From Klebsormidium nitens (taxonomy: Eukaryota; Streptophyta; Klebsormidiophyceae; Klebsormidiales; Klebsormidiaceae): 64,000 bases of DNA. Within the stretch, counting starts at the first letter, position 1, and each line of letters starts with the position of its first letter. The stretch is taken from NCBI GenBank assembly GCA_000708835.1, contig DF237202.1, positions 57,540 through 121,539 on the forward strand. The letters run 5' to 3'. Shown here piece by piece: positions 25,401 to 35,831 of the stretch. The translations under genes and the position numbers were made by a program. Below the pieces are notes generated by a model that saw only the letters and a list, made by a program, of their open reading frames with translations, was not told where the DNA came from and ran no database searches.

Positions 25401-27028
25401 GTCTGTTTCCTGGCCCTCTCTTGAAGCTCGAGATCCGAAACTCCTCTGACAAAAGCAGTTCTCCAAGATGTTCTTCGGTGGACCCTAGCTCCCAGCTCAA
25501 GTCCGCAAGATCTTTTTGTGGTTAGAAGTCAGAGTGCATCGATCTGGGGAGCCTTTCAACCTTCAAAAGAGCCAAGCTAGCACGGAAAACGCTCTAAAGC
25601 TCCAAATCTGCGAGGTTGATACGATTCTTCGTTTTGTCTACGAGGCTGGCTGCCTTTGCACAGGTTCAACAGATCTCCTTTAGCACACGAAGACCCTCTT
25701 CATCGTTTATTGTGAATTGAGGACGATGCATTACGATGCGGCTGCCTTTAATACCTGACCTCCAGGAAAGATAATCTCGACCCAAAGAGGAGTGCGCCAG
25801 CCAGTGGTTGCGAAGAAAGGTGCTTACTGTAGTACACGATGGGGGCTGCCTTTCCCAAATCTCTGAAAAGATGTTATCGACGGAAACAAAGCGCCCCAGG
25901 ACTCAGTAGATGCCAAGGTCCAATGGTGCTTACTGTTCTTTACGGGCGTTTCCTTTTTGAAATCTCCAGATGAGCTGCCTTTAGCACAATAGAAAGTCAG
26001 TGGTTGCGAAAATCGGACGGAGCTCACTGTAATACACGATGGGAGCTGCCGTCTGAAGCGTCCGGCCGTCCAAATGAACGGTGAGCGAGGTCCGGTAGCT
26101 GCTGCCGTCCAGCTTGGGGACAGGGCACGTGATAGACCCTACACACGTGGCGGAATTGTACGTTTAATCAACGGTGGGAATCAAAATTCCAACTTGGCTG
26201 GATTGTGATGACTGCTGCGATTCGGGGAGTAGAGAGTCAGGATCCGGTGGATCCGTCATTTAACAATCGACTGACCGCTTCTGTGGAGGAAATGTTTTAC
26301 ATAGATATCAGTATGTCCTTCAGCAACGTCGTGTACAGATCAGATCCGACCACGCGGACGCTTTTAGTGGCACTCTTATACGCTCACTTAATACTCGTCA
26401 GAACAGATTTGTCGAAGTCGCTCGAGTTGATTCTTCAAGAAATGTGATGGCTCGATTCGGGTCAAACTCTCCTTCGTCATTGCCAGGTTCGATGCCCCAG
26501 CTTAAGATCACTTTCATGCTGCTAACGCCTCCCTCAACAAACTTTCTCCGTGATGCAAAGACCCTTCTCAATATAATTGAAAGGCACTGCCTTCCTTTTG
26601 TTGACTGTACCCAGTTTCGGAAAGGATTCAGCACAACAACTTGACTACATTTTTCCTACAGCCTTTCAGGCGGACCGCGCAAAGGTATCTACAATGCAAC
26701 GAAATCGCGGGTGCTTTACTTTCCGCGCTCCAAATCCCCCACAATGTCTCTACAAATCTGACCAAGTTCATCAAGTTCCAGTCCGAAGACAGGATTACAG
26801 TATTTTTATCGCGGGCCATCTCTTACCTGACTCCCCCTCAGTCGGCCCCACGGTCTCAACACCATGCTCGAACTTGCACGTGGCCCTCAACCCACCGCTG
26901 CCCTTATAGCTTATGGTGGCAGTTCCGCCGGAGGATGGAAACATGCGCGGAGTGACTGTCTCACTCAGTGCTGGCGCGACAGATAGCATGAGAGCCAGGC
27001 ATAGCGAGAGGAGAGCATTCCTAGCCAT
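19421..27028 (-). CDS. Secreted single-pass membrane protein with IPT/TIG-like and collagen-like regions
   Basis: Seven minus-strand exons, complement(join(19421..19614, 20164..20435, 21129..22029, 22801..24205, 24809..24918, 26028..26138, 26827..27028)), give 1064 aa with matching phases throughout. Start at 27028 has A at -3 and G at +4; an in-frame ATG at 27079 is possible. Order: signal peptide ([20 protein letters not shown]); IPT/TIG-like parts (residues ~25-140, with [20 protein letters not shown]); a beta-rich region to ~280; a Gly-Ser-Pro collagen-like tract (~284-530, includes the gap); a Pro-rich segment with a KRDD; a Cys-containing ectodomain ([19 protein letters not shown], ~610-680) followed by an Ala/Leu-rich helical region to ~910; a Pro/Thr stalk; a Gly-zipper transmembrane helix ([19 protein letters not shown], ~970-995); basic stop-transfer MQRKK and a ~68-residue Pro-rich tail. 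I infer a cell-surface or wall-linked matrix protein. No family name recognised. Confidence 0.88.
22005..22720 (-). repeat. Reiterated acceptor/exon-start segments in an intron
   Basis: The start of exon 21129..22029 with its acceptor (plus strand atctcgcaagcagtcaggta ending near gctgcctgtgaaac) is echoed in the upstream intron near 22155 (gtcgcacgcggtccggtatt, then gaacgggaaag), 22330 (tttcgtacgcggtcaagtag, then gctgcctgaaac), 22490 (atctcgcatgcggtcaagta) and 22685 (cgaagcagaacttgcaagtc). Spacing is about 150-185 bp and the copies are increasingly diverged. Confidence 0.75.
23028..23410. other. Assembly gap (383 N)
   Basis: A run of N lies within the collagen-like tract of the largest exon of the membrane protein. 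The reading frame is the same on both sides with this gap length, so its size looks measured, not arbitrary. The G/C-homopolymer-rich repeats on both edges explain why it was not resolved. Confidence 0.98.
23411..23775 (-). repeat. Collagen-like coding repeat (Gly-Ser-Pro)
   Basis: Minus-strand codons give mostly Gly-Xaa-Yaa triplets, with [18 protein letters not shown] in four near-identical 33-45 bp DNA units at 23455-23560 and a less regular [15 protein letters not shown] part beyond. The units are nearly identical at DNA level, which suggests recent expansion. The repeat continues into the N gap. Confidence 0.9.
25630..26060 (-). repeat. Reiterated exon-end/donor segments in an intron
   Basis: The 3' end of exon 26028..26138 with its donor (plus strand gctcactgtaatacacgatgggagctgcc) is repeated downstream in the intron at about 25930 (cttactgttctttacgggcg, later gagctgccttta), 25827 (cttactgtagtacacgatgg, then ggctgccttt), 25735 (gcattacgatgcggctgcctt) and 25640 (gaggctggctgccttt). 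The period is close to 100 bp. The 25827 copy keeps a donor-like GTAAGC and would encode nearly the same residues. Confidence 0.75.
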
Positions 27029-28643
27029 GCTGGCAGATTGAGCCTTGCTCCTGGTGGCTGTTCTGCTGGGAGGATGCATCAGTCTGCAGCAAAGAATGGG
27101 TAATCTAACGTCAGGACACAGTCACGACATTTGTAGGCAAGTACAGCAACTGCCGTATGACAGCCTATAGAGCAGGGGAGCAGACAAAATGCAGACAAAA
27201 TCTACAGATGTAACGCGAACCTTCATCGCTTCTGCAGAAATGAGTGTACAATATTATGACAGCCTTGGCTAGTATGGATCCGGAACCAAACAGGAAATGT
27301 CTTGAAGCAGAAAATCGAGGCGTTCCTCTTCCCAAGGGATCTAAGACATCCAGCAGATCTTGAAGCCAAAGTTTGCTGCCGCTTTTGCCTGTTTCAATCT
27401 TCTTTTGCATGCTTTCGATGACCCCGTGCACCGTCACCTTGCTTCCTTGTGAAGCTGAAGACTGCGGCACTGTCTGCTTGGGTTTGATTAAGACCTTAGC
27501 AAACCCTAAAGCTAAGTCAACGTGCTTTTAGACCATCAGAAAAAGTCCATGGGATAGAAGGACAGTCTTTGCCATACTAGATCAAACTCCTCTCGATCAA
27601 GAGAAAGTTACTCCTCAATGTCCCAAGAATCTGCCACAATTCTCACCTTCCGATGCTCCTTCCTCCTCCGAGTTCATTCAGCAGGGCGCTCTGTTTGATC
27701 GCCTCTTGTTCAGATATGAAGAGCCTGCTTTCAGCGTTACTACAACGCCATAGGAGAAAGGCCACCTTCAACCTTGAGCACCAAGCGCCTCAGTCGCGCC
27801 CTTCTCAGATTACTCTGAACCTTCTGCTTTGAACTGCGACCAGACCAAATTGATAGGCCAAGCTGATCAGGCTGATGCCTTCTTGAGCAGACTACGTAGA
27901 TCTATGCGTAAATCTGCAGGTCTCAGATTGCCACCAGGCTGCTCAAGCTGCTCAACCCTTCACCAGCTAGAGAATCTGAAAATACATACGTACCTAGTGC
28001 AATTTACCATTCGCTTGTTGTTTAGACTTAGGTACCTAGATGTAGAACGTTCAACATCTCGTGCCGTTCGTTCCATGTACCTACCTATGCCAAATGTGCA
28101 AGCGTACGGTTTGCGCGCGGTACTTATCCTACCTACGGTATTGTACCTATATTACACATGTCCAGGACGGTTCCAAATGAAAGTAACACTCAAAGAACGG
28201 TTGGTCAGCGAGTGCATCGGTGGCCGTCGATCTGATCCTGCAAGCGTACACTCCCGTCGACGCTAGCTGTAAACGGCAAGTGGCCCGGCCGTTTGCCACG
28301 GTTTGGGGTCCCGGGCAGAGCGCCGTTTGAATAGGAAGAATTGGGGGCAGGTTGAGGTGGGTTTCACAACCAAATATTCATTAATACTGGCGACATTTGT
28401 GTTCACTTATTAAAGTGGGCGTCGGATTTCAAAGCCGGGAAATGCACACTAGTGAGTCTGAGTCCTGAGGAGAGCCTCGAGAAGGCGAGCTCTGAGCCGT
28501 CCGATAGATTTAACTTGGACGATTAACCGTCCGATGCCCAGGTGCACTCGCGAGTGCAATTGGGCGTATGCACTCGCACTCACACTTTAAGCTTGTGTTC
28601 ACTGAGGTGTCCACCCGGGGCAAAAAATAAACTAACAAGATTA

Positions 28644-28699
28644 CACGCTCCGCACCCGTACCCACCCTAACCCCCGAACCAACCCTACCCGTCCCCGGG
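28644..28699 (+). repeat. C-rich dispersed module, copy B
   Basis: Reads acgctccgcacccgtaccc, then accctaacccccgaaccaac, then cctacccgtccccggg. It is nested inside the 860-bp TIR element and is itself bracketed by inverted GTGTTCACT (28586-28594) and AGTGAACAC (28722-28730). Confidence 0.7.
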
Positions 28700-28797
28700 A
28701 GCTGTACGTTCTTAAGTGAACACGGCGCTAAGTTAAAGTGGGCGTCGGGGTATAAAAGCGGTATTTTCAAGACAAAATCGGGACTCGGCCGAGTCGC

Positions 28798-28860
28798 CGT
28801 AGCTCCGAAGGAGGCTAGCGCGCTCGCCGTCCGAGGTCCTGGGTTCAAATCATAGAATTT
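28798..28860 (+). ncRNA. tRNA-like segment in the TIR element
   Basis: gtcctgggttcaaatc is a good T-arm/B box; upstream lie ggctagcgcgctcgcc and gtagctccgaag, possible D-arm/A-box remnants. A T-run (ttctttttt) follows at 28871-28880, as in Pol III termination. No full cloverleaf can be folded by eye. It is probably SINE-derived. Confidence 0.4.
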
Positions 28861-29770
28861 CTACTTTGCCTCTTCTTTTTTGCCACATCTGGTTATTAAG
28901 GCATGCTTTTGGGGCCGTACCGGGCACCTGATATGACCCGAGACAGGCCATCTGGCGATCTGGAATTGACCATACTTAATTCGGGCTGATCGAACGGTGG
29001 ATTCTATGTCTAACACGAGTCTACCTGGCAAGTATGCCTTGACGTCATGCAACTTCGGCGGTACCTCTAAGCCTAAAAGTACCGTAACAATGCACCGCGG
29101 TACGCTGACGAAAATCTGATGTCACTAGCAATCGCTACCGTTCCGATCGATGGCGCACCGATCGAGCCGATGGAATCCTCAGCGTCCGATCAAAATGGGA
29201 CCCGCGGGTCCCACGCCCACTTTAACACAAATGTCGCCAGTTTTATTCATTAGCTTTTCTTAACCCTCCGACCCCTCAGACAAACCGACGGCCACATCGA
29301 GCTCCGGATATCCAGAGTATGCCATCCCGACCGTCCAGTCAAGCAAGTTTTCATCTGACGGTGCGGATCATGGTTCACCAAGTTTCAGTGGTGATGGTTT
29401 GGTCCCCTGACAGGCTGACCGTCACCACCCGGGTCACTTGTTGAGGTCACATTTGCGCCCCCAGGATCCTACCTGGCCCATACACAGGTATCTTGTGTTT
29501 TGAGCTGGATTTTAGATACGGTAGGATAGTGTCTGGCTACACTAACGGTGCACTAACGGAGCTTAAGTTCACTGCTGACCCCGCTTCTCGAGGCCCATTC
29601 AGCCGTCGGATGGCGGTTGATCGGTCACGATTCTATCTGTTAGATAGCCCTTTCACTACTATTGTTTGCTGTATCCGATCCGCCCTCTTGAATTTTCGGC
29701 AATGCCGGCAAACGCCATCAGGCCTTGTAATAATTGCCCCTGTTCGTCCTCTCCCGTTTCCGCCTCCACA

Positions 29771-29969
29771 TACCGGTAACTCTGGTGTGACCTAACGGGC
29801 GTGTGACCTAAGATACAAGTTACCCGGGCACTTCAAACTAGAACACCTAACCCAAATAATCACCCGCTCCGCACCCCAACCCACCCTAACCACCATACCA
29901 ACCCCACCCGTCCCCCGGGTGCCTATCTTAGGTCACACGGCTCTTAGGTCACACGAGAGTTATCGAAGT
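29771..29969. mobile_element. Mutator-like MITE, 199 bp, doubled TIR
   Basis: Ends are inverted over about 45 bp with a few mismatches; each end carries two copies of GTGTGACCTAA about 20 bp apart. A perfect 10-bp direct repeat CGCCTCCACA flanks the element (29761-29770 and 29970-29979). The centre holds the C-rich module, bracketed by CCCGGG on both sides. There is no coding capacity. Confidence 0.82.
29861..29920 (+). repeat. C-rich dispersed module, copy C
   Basis: Reads cacccgctccgcaccccaac, then ccaccctaaccaccat, then ccccacccgtcccccggg, in the same orientation as copies A and B. Confidence 0.75.
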
Positions 29970-31065
29970 CGCCTCCACAGACCGTTGCCGAAATCACCGA
30001 GAGTTGTTGAATCCGGTTTATACATGACTCCATAGTCGCAGAACTTGGAAAATACTCACCAATCCGAGTTATTGTATGTTGGCTTCAAGTTCTCCAAGTT
30101 CCCACGTCCCGAGTCGGCCCCGGTGACTCATTGCAGTTCTTCGCACCAAAAATATGCCCGGTTGAGAATACCGCCCAGCCGCACCGTGACCGTCCGTTCG
30201 CGGACTCAATTCCGCCCGGGCTCCGCGCGGTAGTACGGGCATGGAACCAGTACGGTACACCAACAAACGGGCATTGACTGCATTGCCATTTTTCGCGATT
30301 GATAAATCGCCCCCAAAACTTGTCATTGATTCAACATAATCCGCAGAATCCTTCTTTTCTCGTCGCCGGTAATGATACTTGATCTCTCGGGGAGCGACTT
30401 GGGCTCATTTTCACAGGCTAGGCGCTGACCGGTAGACATCCAGAAGGGATGAACGGAGCTCGATCCGACGCGATCTCTGGCGCGGTGTGGACAACTTGGA
30501 ACCGGCCCGGGATGAACGTCAGAGTACGTAGGCCGTACGTGTCCGTGCATGGCGCACGTTGACGCTGTAGGTCTTTCTGGGGTAGGTGTATCCAGTCACG
30601 AGACGCACCTACGAATTGGATTCAAAGTTGAGAAAGTCGGACGGTGCCAACGTGCCTACTGCCACTGGTCGAACAGCAACAACGTCAGACTCTGGATCAA
30701 ATATTATGTGGTGAGACCCGGCACCCTTTCAGCGACTGAGAAGCGCTCAATCTGCCTACAGGTAGTCGCTGCAATGAGGGAGTGCTATAGGCTTTTCAGC
30801 GACGTAGAACTCCACAATTAATGAGGCTATTGAAACGCCGCAGAACGTACTTGCGCTAAAAGCACACTGACGCGACTCATGCATGCAGCGCCAAAACGAA
30901 ACCGTCAGTACCTATCGTGTTGTTTGAGGTATGTACCATAGCACGTACGCTGAAAGCACACTGAAAATTACGGTGCCTCAATAGGTACCGGTACCTAGAA
31001 TTTAGCAATTTAGAAATTAGCACCGCGACCGAAAATAGGTATAGCTCGATTGTTGAAGGTAAGAA

Positions 31066-31105
31066 CCCGGGGGACGGGTAGGGTTTTTGGGAGGTTCGGG
31101 TATAC
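31066..31105 (-). repeat. C-rich dispersed module, partial copy D
   Basis: On the minus strand the order is ACCCGAACCTCCC, then CCCTACCCGTCCCCCGGG, matching the right half of copy B. The left half (CCGCTCCGCACCC) is missing. Confidence 0.6.
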
Positions 31106-31720
31106 CCAGTATTCGCTATGGGGGGCGCAATGTTATTGATGGCCGGGCTGATGGCCGCCCCCAGTGGCAAAACTGCTCCTCATATGTGGAGGGAGCTGGA
31201 CTTATATAGGTATGCACTCGCGCCTCGACGGCAATACGGTGACTACTAGACATCCCACAACCAACTACGGTACCTACCGTCCTCTTTGGTACTAGGTATT
31301 GTAGGGCGTGATCATTGCCGATCGGTACGACCAGCCGGCATCCCCCCGGGCTCTAGTGACTAGGCCTTGATAGTCTGGAGGCTGGTATGTGAACTGCACT
31401 GGCTAGTCTCGGCGCAGCCCCGGGGAGTGTACTCTCATATTGTAGGTACACAAGTACAGGGGCAGCTTTAAGGTACCGTCGGTAGCGATCAAGAAACCTC
31501 AAGTCCGACAAGTTACCTTGCTCAGACACCGTGACTGGCGCCAGCCCACGTCATTCACAGCACGCACTGCTTGCGTAAGAAGGCGACTTCCCCGGGCAGA
31601 TTGTTGCCACTCGCGGAAGTTCAAAGGAGTTTAGCGCCGTTCGATTAAGAATGTCAAATATTTTAGCGGCTCCTGTTCTTTGGTCAGGGGTCGAGATCCC
31701 GGTCGGACTTCGAAGGGATG

Positions 31721-31770
31721 CGACCGCATCTGACCGCATCTGACCGCATCTGACCACATCCGACGCATCC
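31721..31770. repeat. 10-bp tandem repeat (TGACCGCATC)
   Basis: Five head-to-tail units, two perfect in the middle and the outer ones with one to three changes. Confidence 0.92.
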
Positions 31771-33162
31771 TAGTTCGATTTTGACTTACTACCGGTACAA
31801 GAAAAAGATCTTCGAAGATTTTCTGAAGCGATGGAGCCTTGTGATGCTCCGCGGCTCATGCCTCGTGCAAGCCTAGGAGGAAGTACGCCCGCGGCTGTGG
31901 CGTCTGGTCTCTGGTCATGTGAGGTCCTTGCCAAATCCGGGGCTGCCAACTGGTCGCCAGTTCACCGCTCTGGCCATCCTGCAAGTTGCTTGCGGCTTGC
32001 GCTGCCTTTCACCGTCAGGGTGCAGACTCACAACTCCAAACAGGTCTCACATTATGAAGTTCCAGCCTGCCCTGATCAAGGCCTGATGCCTGATTCTGGT
32101 TGCGAATGGTAAGACTTTTTTCCTGTAGGTGGAAGTTCGTGTATACCAGCTAGAATGCTGCCATGCAGTTGGTAGAAATTTACAATAGTTGATCTCTGAA
32201 GGTGAGGGATTCGAGTAGGGCTGAGGATTGCATCTTTGGCCTGCGCAACGTCCTACAATTGACTTGTTGAAGGACGCAGGTCTGGTGGTGCTGTCTTCTG
32301 TGTGACCGGCAGCTGTTCCCAGACAATCCACTTGTCCTGTCTCTTTTGGCCCTCACAGCAACATTCTCATGTAGCATCATTGGTTGGGCTGATTGAAGCA
32401 GGCGGATGTCAGCTGGCCTTGACATCCTGCTGAGACCGACACCATCAAAAGTGGTTACGGTGGAAGCTTCTCAATAGCATCTGCACAAGGATCGCCACCG
32501 ATCCGGAGGAAGTTTTGAGCATCGTCATTCAGGGCTACATGTGCAAGGTGGGTGGAAACCTTTCCTACTGTTAGAATAGTGATCACTTTGCCCCTTCGCT
32601 CTGGCTGCCAAATATGGCTTAGTAGCCAGCAACCAGCGACTCATTCATCTACCTTGGTTGTCTTGTTGTCTTTTTGGGATCTTCAGGTACACCTGGACCA
32701 ATTGATGTGAACATGGCTTCAAATTTTCGGAAACAGTGCTTCAAAACTTAAAGAGCCTGTTCTGAGAACGGCGCCCATGTTCGTAGTTCGCCCATGGGCC
32801 GGGCTTGTGCGATTCTCCTCATGCACCCTTCTGGAAGATGCTGTACTTGGACTGGTGAGGTTATGGAAGATTCACTGGGATCAGCTAGTAAGTTTTGTGC
32901 GAGGTCGTATCTTTGGCAATTGGTAGCTTGGCTTGGTCAGAGATGATTTGAAACAAGTACTCTGTTCTGGTAATCTACAGGCTCGCCAGACGACTGTGAC
33001 ATAATACGTTGCGGGATGCTGGTGGTGGAGCGCATCGTGTTTTCCTGGGTGAGGTCTATTGCCTACGCCCTTGGTTGTGCATGGCAGTCGCTGAGGAAGC
33101 AATACACCTTGTATCTTTCAGTGGATCACAAGTCCTGAAAGAGAAGGACTTCGGAACAAGCA

Positions 33163-33221
33163 GTTGATTAGTGACAGCCTTCTGAATGAGCCGTTGATCG
33201 GTGACAGCCTTCTGATCTGCC
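33163..33221. repeat. 30-bp tandem duplication
   Basis: gttgattagtgacagccttc is followed 30 bp later by gttgatcggtgacagccttc; the units differ at a few positions. Confidence 0.85.
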
Positions 33222-34402
33222 ACCTTCAAAGGTTTGTCACCTCCATAAAGACGGTGCTTGTGATGTGCACAGTAAGTTCCAATCTATCAATCACGACAAG
33301 TCTAGATGATCAACAATGGGTGTACCACTACTCCCTTAGCTGACCTGAATTCATGAATCTATCGATCGGTTAGTTGTCGAAGGAACCTTTAGTGACAGCA
33401 GCTTTGCCTTATGCTCTCGGGTGGTTTTATGCTTGGGGCTTGAGTGGGTTTTTAAGAAAATGTCGATGGCACCTGTAGATTGAAGATCAGCCACTGGCTT
33501 GAGCTGAGCTTCCCCTTGAATCAGTTGCGTGCGGCACCTGAGGGGACTGCATGTGTATCTGATTGAAGTTCTCAGATGGAGACTTCGAAGATTGCTTGAC
33601 AAGCTCCTTTTGTGAGCTTGTGGTAGCCACAGGAGTGAGCGGAAAGTTGAGCTGCAGATCTGCATCGAAATTCAAAGGCCTTTTGCCCCCAACTTCCACA
33701 TGCATGAGTTGTAAATGGTTTCAACATGACTAGGTTAGTGTTGAGCTTCTATCTAAGTAAGCATGGTCACCAGCACACTCCTTCTGTGGTGATACCTTTT
33801 CACATAAAGGGGGTCAGAAGGTGCGAACGGGGTGTGCTCGACCAGTCAAATTTTGAAGCCGGTGGGCAGGGCTGTACTTGCTACTAATCTCATGTTATGG
33901 ACGTTTTCCGATCACTACACCCTTTGGCCGTTGTGGTATTCTGTGGTTGCCACAATCCATACAAATATGGACATTTTTAAGCTGGGAGTAGCAAGATGCT
34001 CAAAGTATGTCCATCATTGTTGCAGGTGAGGCTCCTTTGCTAGAAGCTTGCAGGCGTGCAGTCTTCTCCAAGACGATGGGTGCTGAAAAGTTGCAGGATA
34101 TGCAGCACCGACGCACTCACGCTGCCCGTATGCAGCGGAGTGGCTGTGTGACTATGCAAATGATTCAGGTGGGTCGTATTTCTCCTACCAGAGGTATCTT
34201 GGATGAAGAACTAAGGGATTTTGTGGGCCATGTTAATGGACAAAACGGAATGGTCGATCTCTGCTAAGAAGCGAATGGACAAGCACTTGACTTGATTCCT
34301 GGGTTTCATTAACGAATACTTTTTTTGCAGGTTCTCCAATTTACCACTAGCGCACAAGTTTGTATATTAGCCTAGGGACAAGTGCTTTGATCTTTCTAGG
34401 GG

Positions 34403-34619
34403 GCGTGACTGTCTGACACGAGGCACTTGCTACTTTTTGTGCTTCTCCTGGAAGTCTTCGGTCAGGCCACAAGAATAACTGGCACACTGGCCAACAGTGC
34501 TCGTTCCAAGGGGAACGAGTGCCTTTGACCATTGTTTCAGGTTTGCTTGTGGCCTGGCCCTGGCCTTCCAGGCGGGGCATGGCAAGCAACAAGTGCCTCG
34601 TCCCAGGCAGTCAGGCACT
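34403..34619. repeat. Long imperfect foldback (~217 bp)
   Basis: The two halves are inverted copies about two-thirds identical, meeting at ctcgttccaaggggaacgag (34500-34519). Matching blocks include CGAGGCACTTG, CCTGGAAG, CAGGCCACAAG and CTCGTTCC. There is no obvious target duplication. It could be a small inverted-repeat transposon or the DNA of a hairpin RNA; a short open frame on the minus strand (34430-34705) is probably incidental. Confidence 0.7.
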
Positions 34620-35831
34620 GTGGAAGAGCAGAAGGTTTTGGTGGTAACCAACAGTGATGATTTGTTCAAGTGAATGGTAATTGAACTTTGGAAACGGTCA
34701 CTCAAAAGAAGGCTGTGCGATTTTTACCCCAATCAATTAGCTACAACTTAAACGCACTTGGGAATCAGATGTGAGGCTGATATACACGTATCTTAGCTAT
34801 CATGTCGGCTCTTTATCATACTTCAAAAGATTACGATGTTGCAGCTCGATCTAGAATGCGTTGCATCGTGGTTGGGTATCATGGATCCATAAGAATGGTT
34901 GTGCAATGTCGCTCATGTACATAGTTGATTGTCAGTTCGTTGCGCGTCACTGACCTATGAGTCTAAGTTTAGACAATTGCGGTATACATCATGACGGTTC
35001 CATCTTACAATCGATTGCATGCATGAGGCTTTGATCGCAAACCGATGGAATATGCAGTGCATGCACATGGAGTGTGCAAATGTGAAACGGTCAAAAGATG
35101 CGATTGAGTTAGCTGCATATCTTGTATAAGTACAAAATCAGCGGCCATGCATGGCCTGCTCCGGCGCCCCGATAAGTTGAAGCTTGATCGGCTACTATCA
35201 GACACAAATAATAGAAGCTCACGATCGGATTCGAATAATGCGATCGCGAATCACACAATCACTAACTTGATCTTGTAGCTCCTAATATCGAGCTAGTCAT
35301 ATGTAGTCTCATATACCGGATCATAAATTTAGTACGTGACTTCACAGTCTAGCTGGTCGCGATGCCGGGTACTCATTTATACGCTACATCTTGGTGCTGC
35401 CAGACGGTCCAATCTAGGTACGTCGTGTGACGCACACATGCATCACATACGCCATCAGTATAATTGACAATGCCTAAGTACTCTAAAAAAGGTCTCCCAA
35501 TCATTGGAAGCGCACAACTTCCAATGCCTCCTTTTTGACATGCTGAATCTATCCAGCTCACGAGCATCTATTGTGATGCCAATGGACTCTAGCTAGAACA
35601 TTCGACGGAATATGCGAGTAGATCCCAAGTTCGCCCATTGGCCCCTGTCATCTCAAACGAGCCCCGAGAATCCAGCGAAATTTCAAGACCCGCTTTTCCA
35701 TCCCTAACTACCTCGTGGACCCAATTTTACATCATGCTACATCTGCCGTCAGGACTGTCCAACCAAAGAGCACCACAACCACACGATTGAAAAATCCACG
35801 GTGCATCCGACCCCCGATCTACTCCCCGACC

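Larger units (their letters stand above)
28384..29243. mobile_element. Mutator-like non-autonomous TIR element, 860 bp
   Basis: A terminal inverted repeat of about 20 bp (ACTGGCGACATTTGTGTT at both ends, one base different outside it) is followed inward by TTAAAGTGGGCGT on both arms. It is flanked by a perfect 9-bp direct repeat TATTCATTA (28375-28383 and 29244-29252). Nine-base target duplications are typical of Mutator-like elements. No transposase frame is present. Inside are another AAGTGGGCGTCGG copy followed by a TATA-like gtataaaag (28.75 kb), the C-rich module and a tRNA-like segment. Confidence 0.8.
27029..35831. other. Long intergenic region rich in small transposons
   Basis: 8.8 kb without a supported gene. 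It holds two TIR elements with target duplications (28384-29243, 29771-29969), three copies of the C-rich module, a tRNA-like segment, short tandem repeats and a long foldback at 34403. Parts at 28000-31500 are rich in GTACCTA and GGTACC strings. Open frames at 27829-28266, 33351-33705 (minus) and 34007-34267 (plus) have protein-like passages but no assembled gene model; a small unrecognised gene at 33.3-34.3 kb cannot be excluded. Confidence 0.5.

Noticed and set aside
28000-31500. GTACCTA-rich stretch as a CRISPR-like or regular array
   Set aside because: Copies are irregularly spaced, short and without uniform spacers, and the genome is eukaryotic.
33351-34705. Small gene on either strand
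   Set aside because: Some frames read like protein, but I could not join any two pieces with proper splice sites and phase, and part of the region is a foldback.
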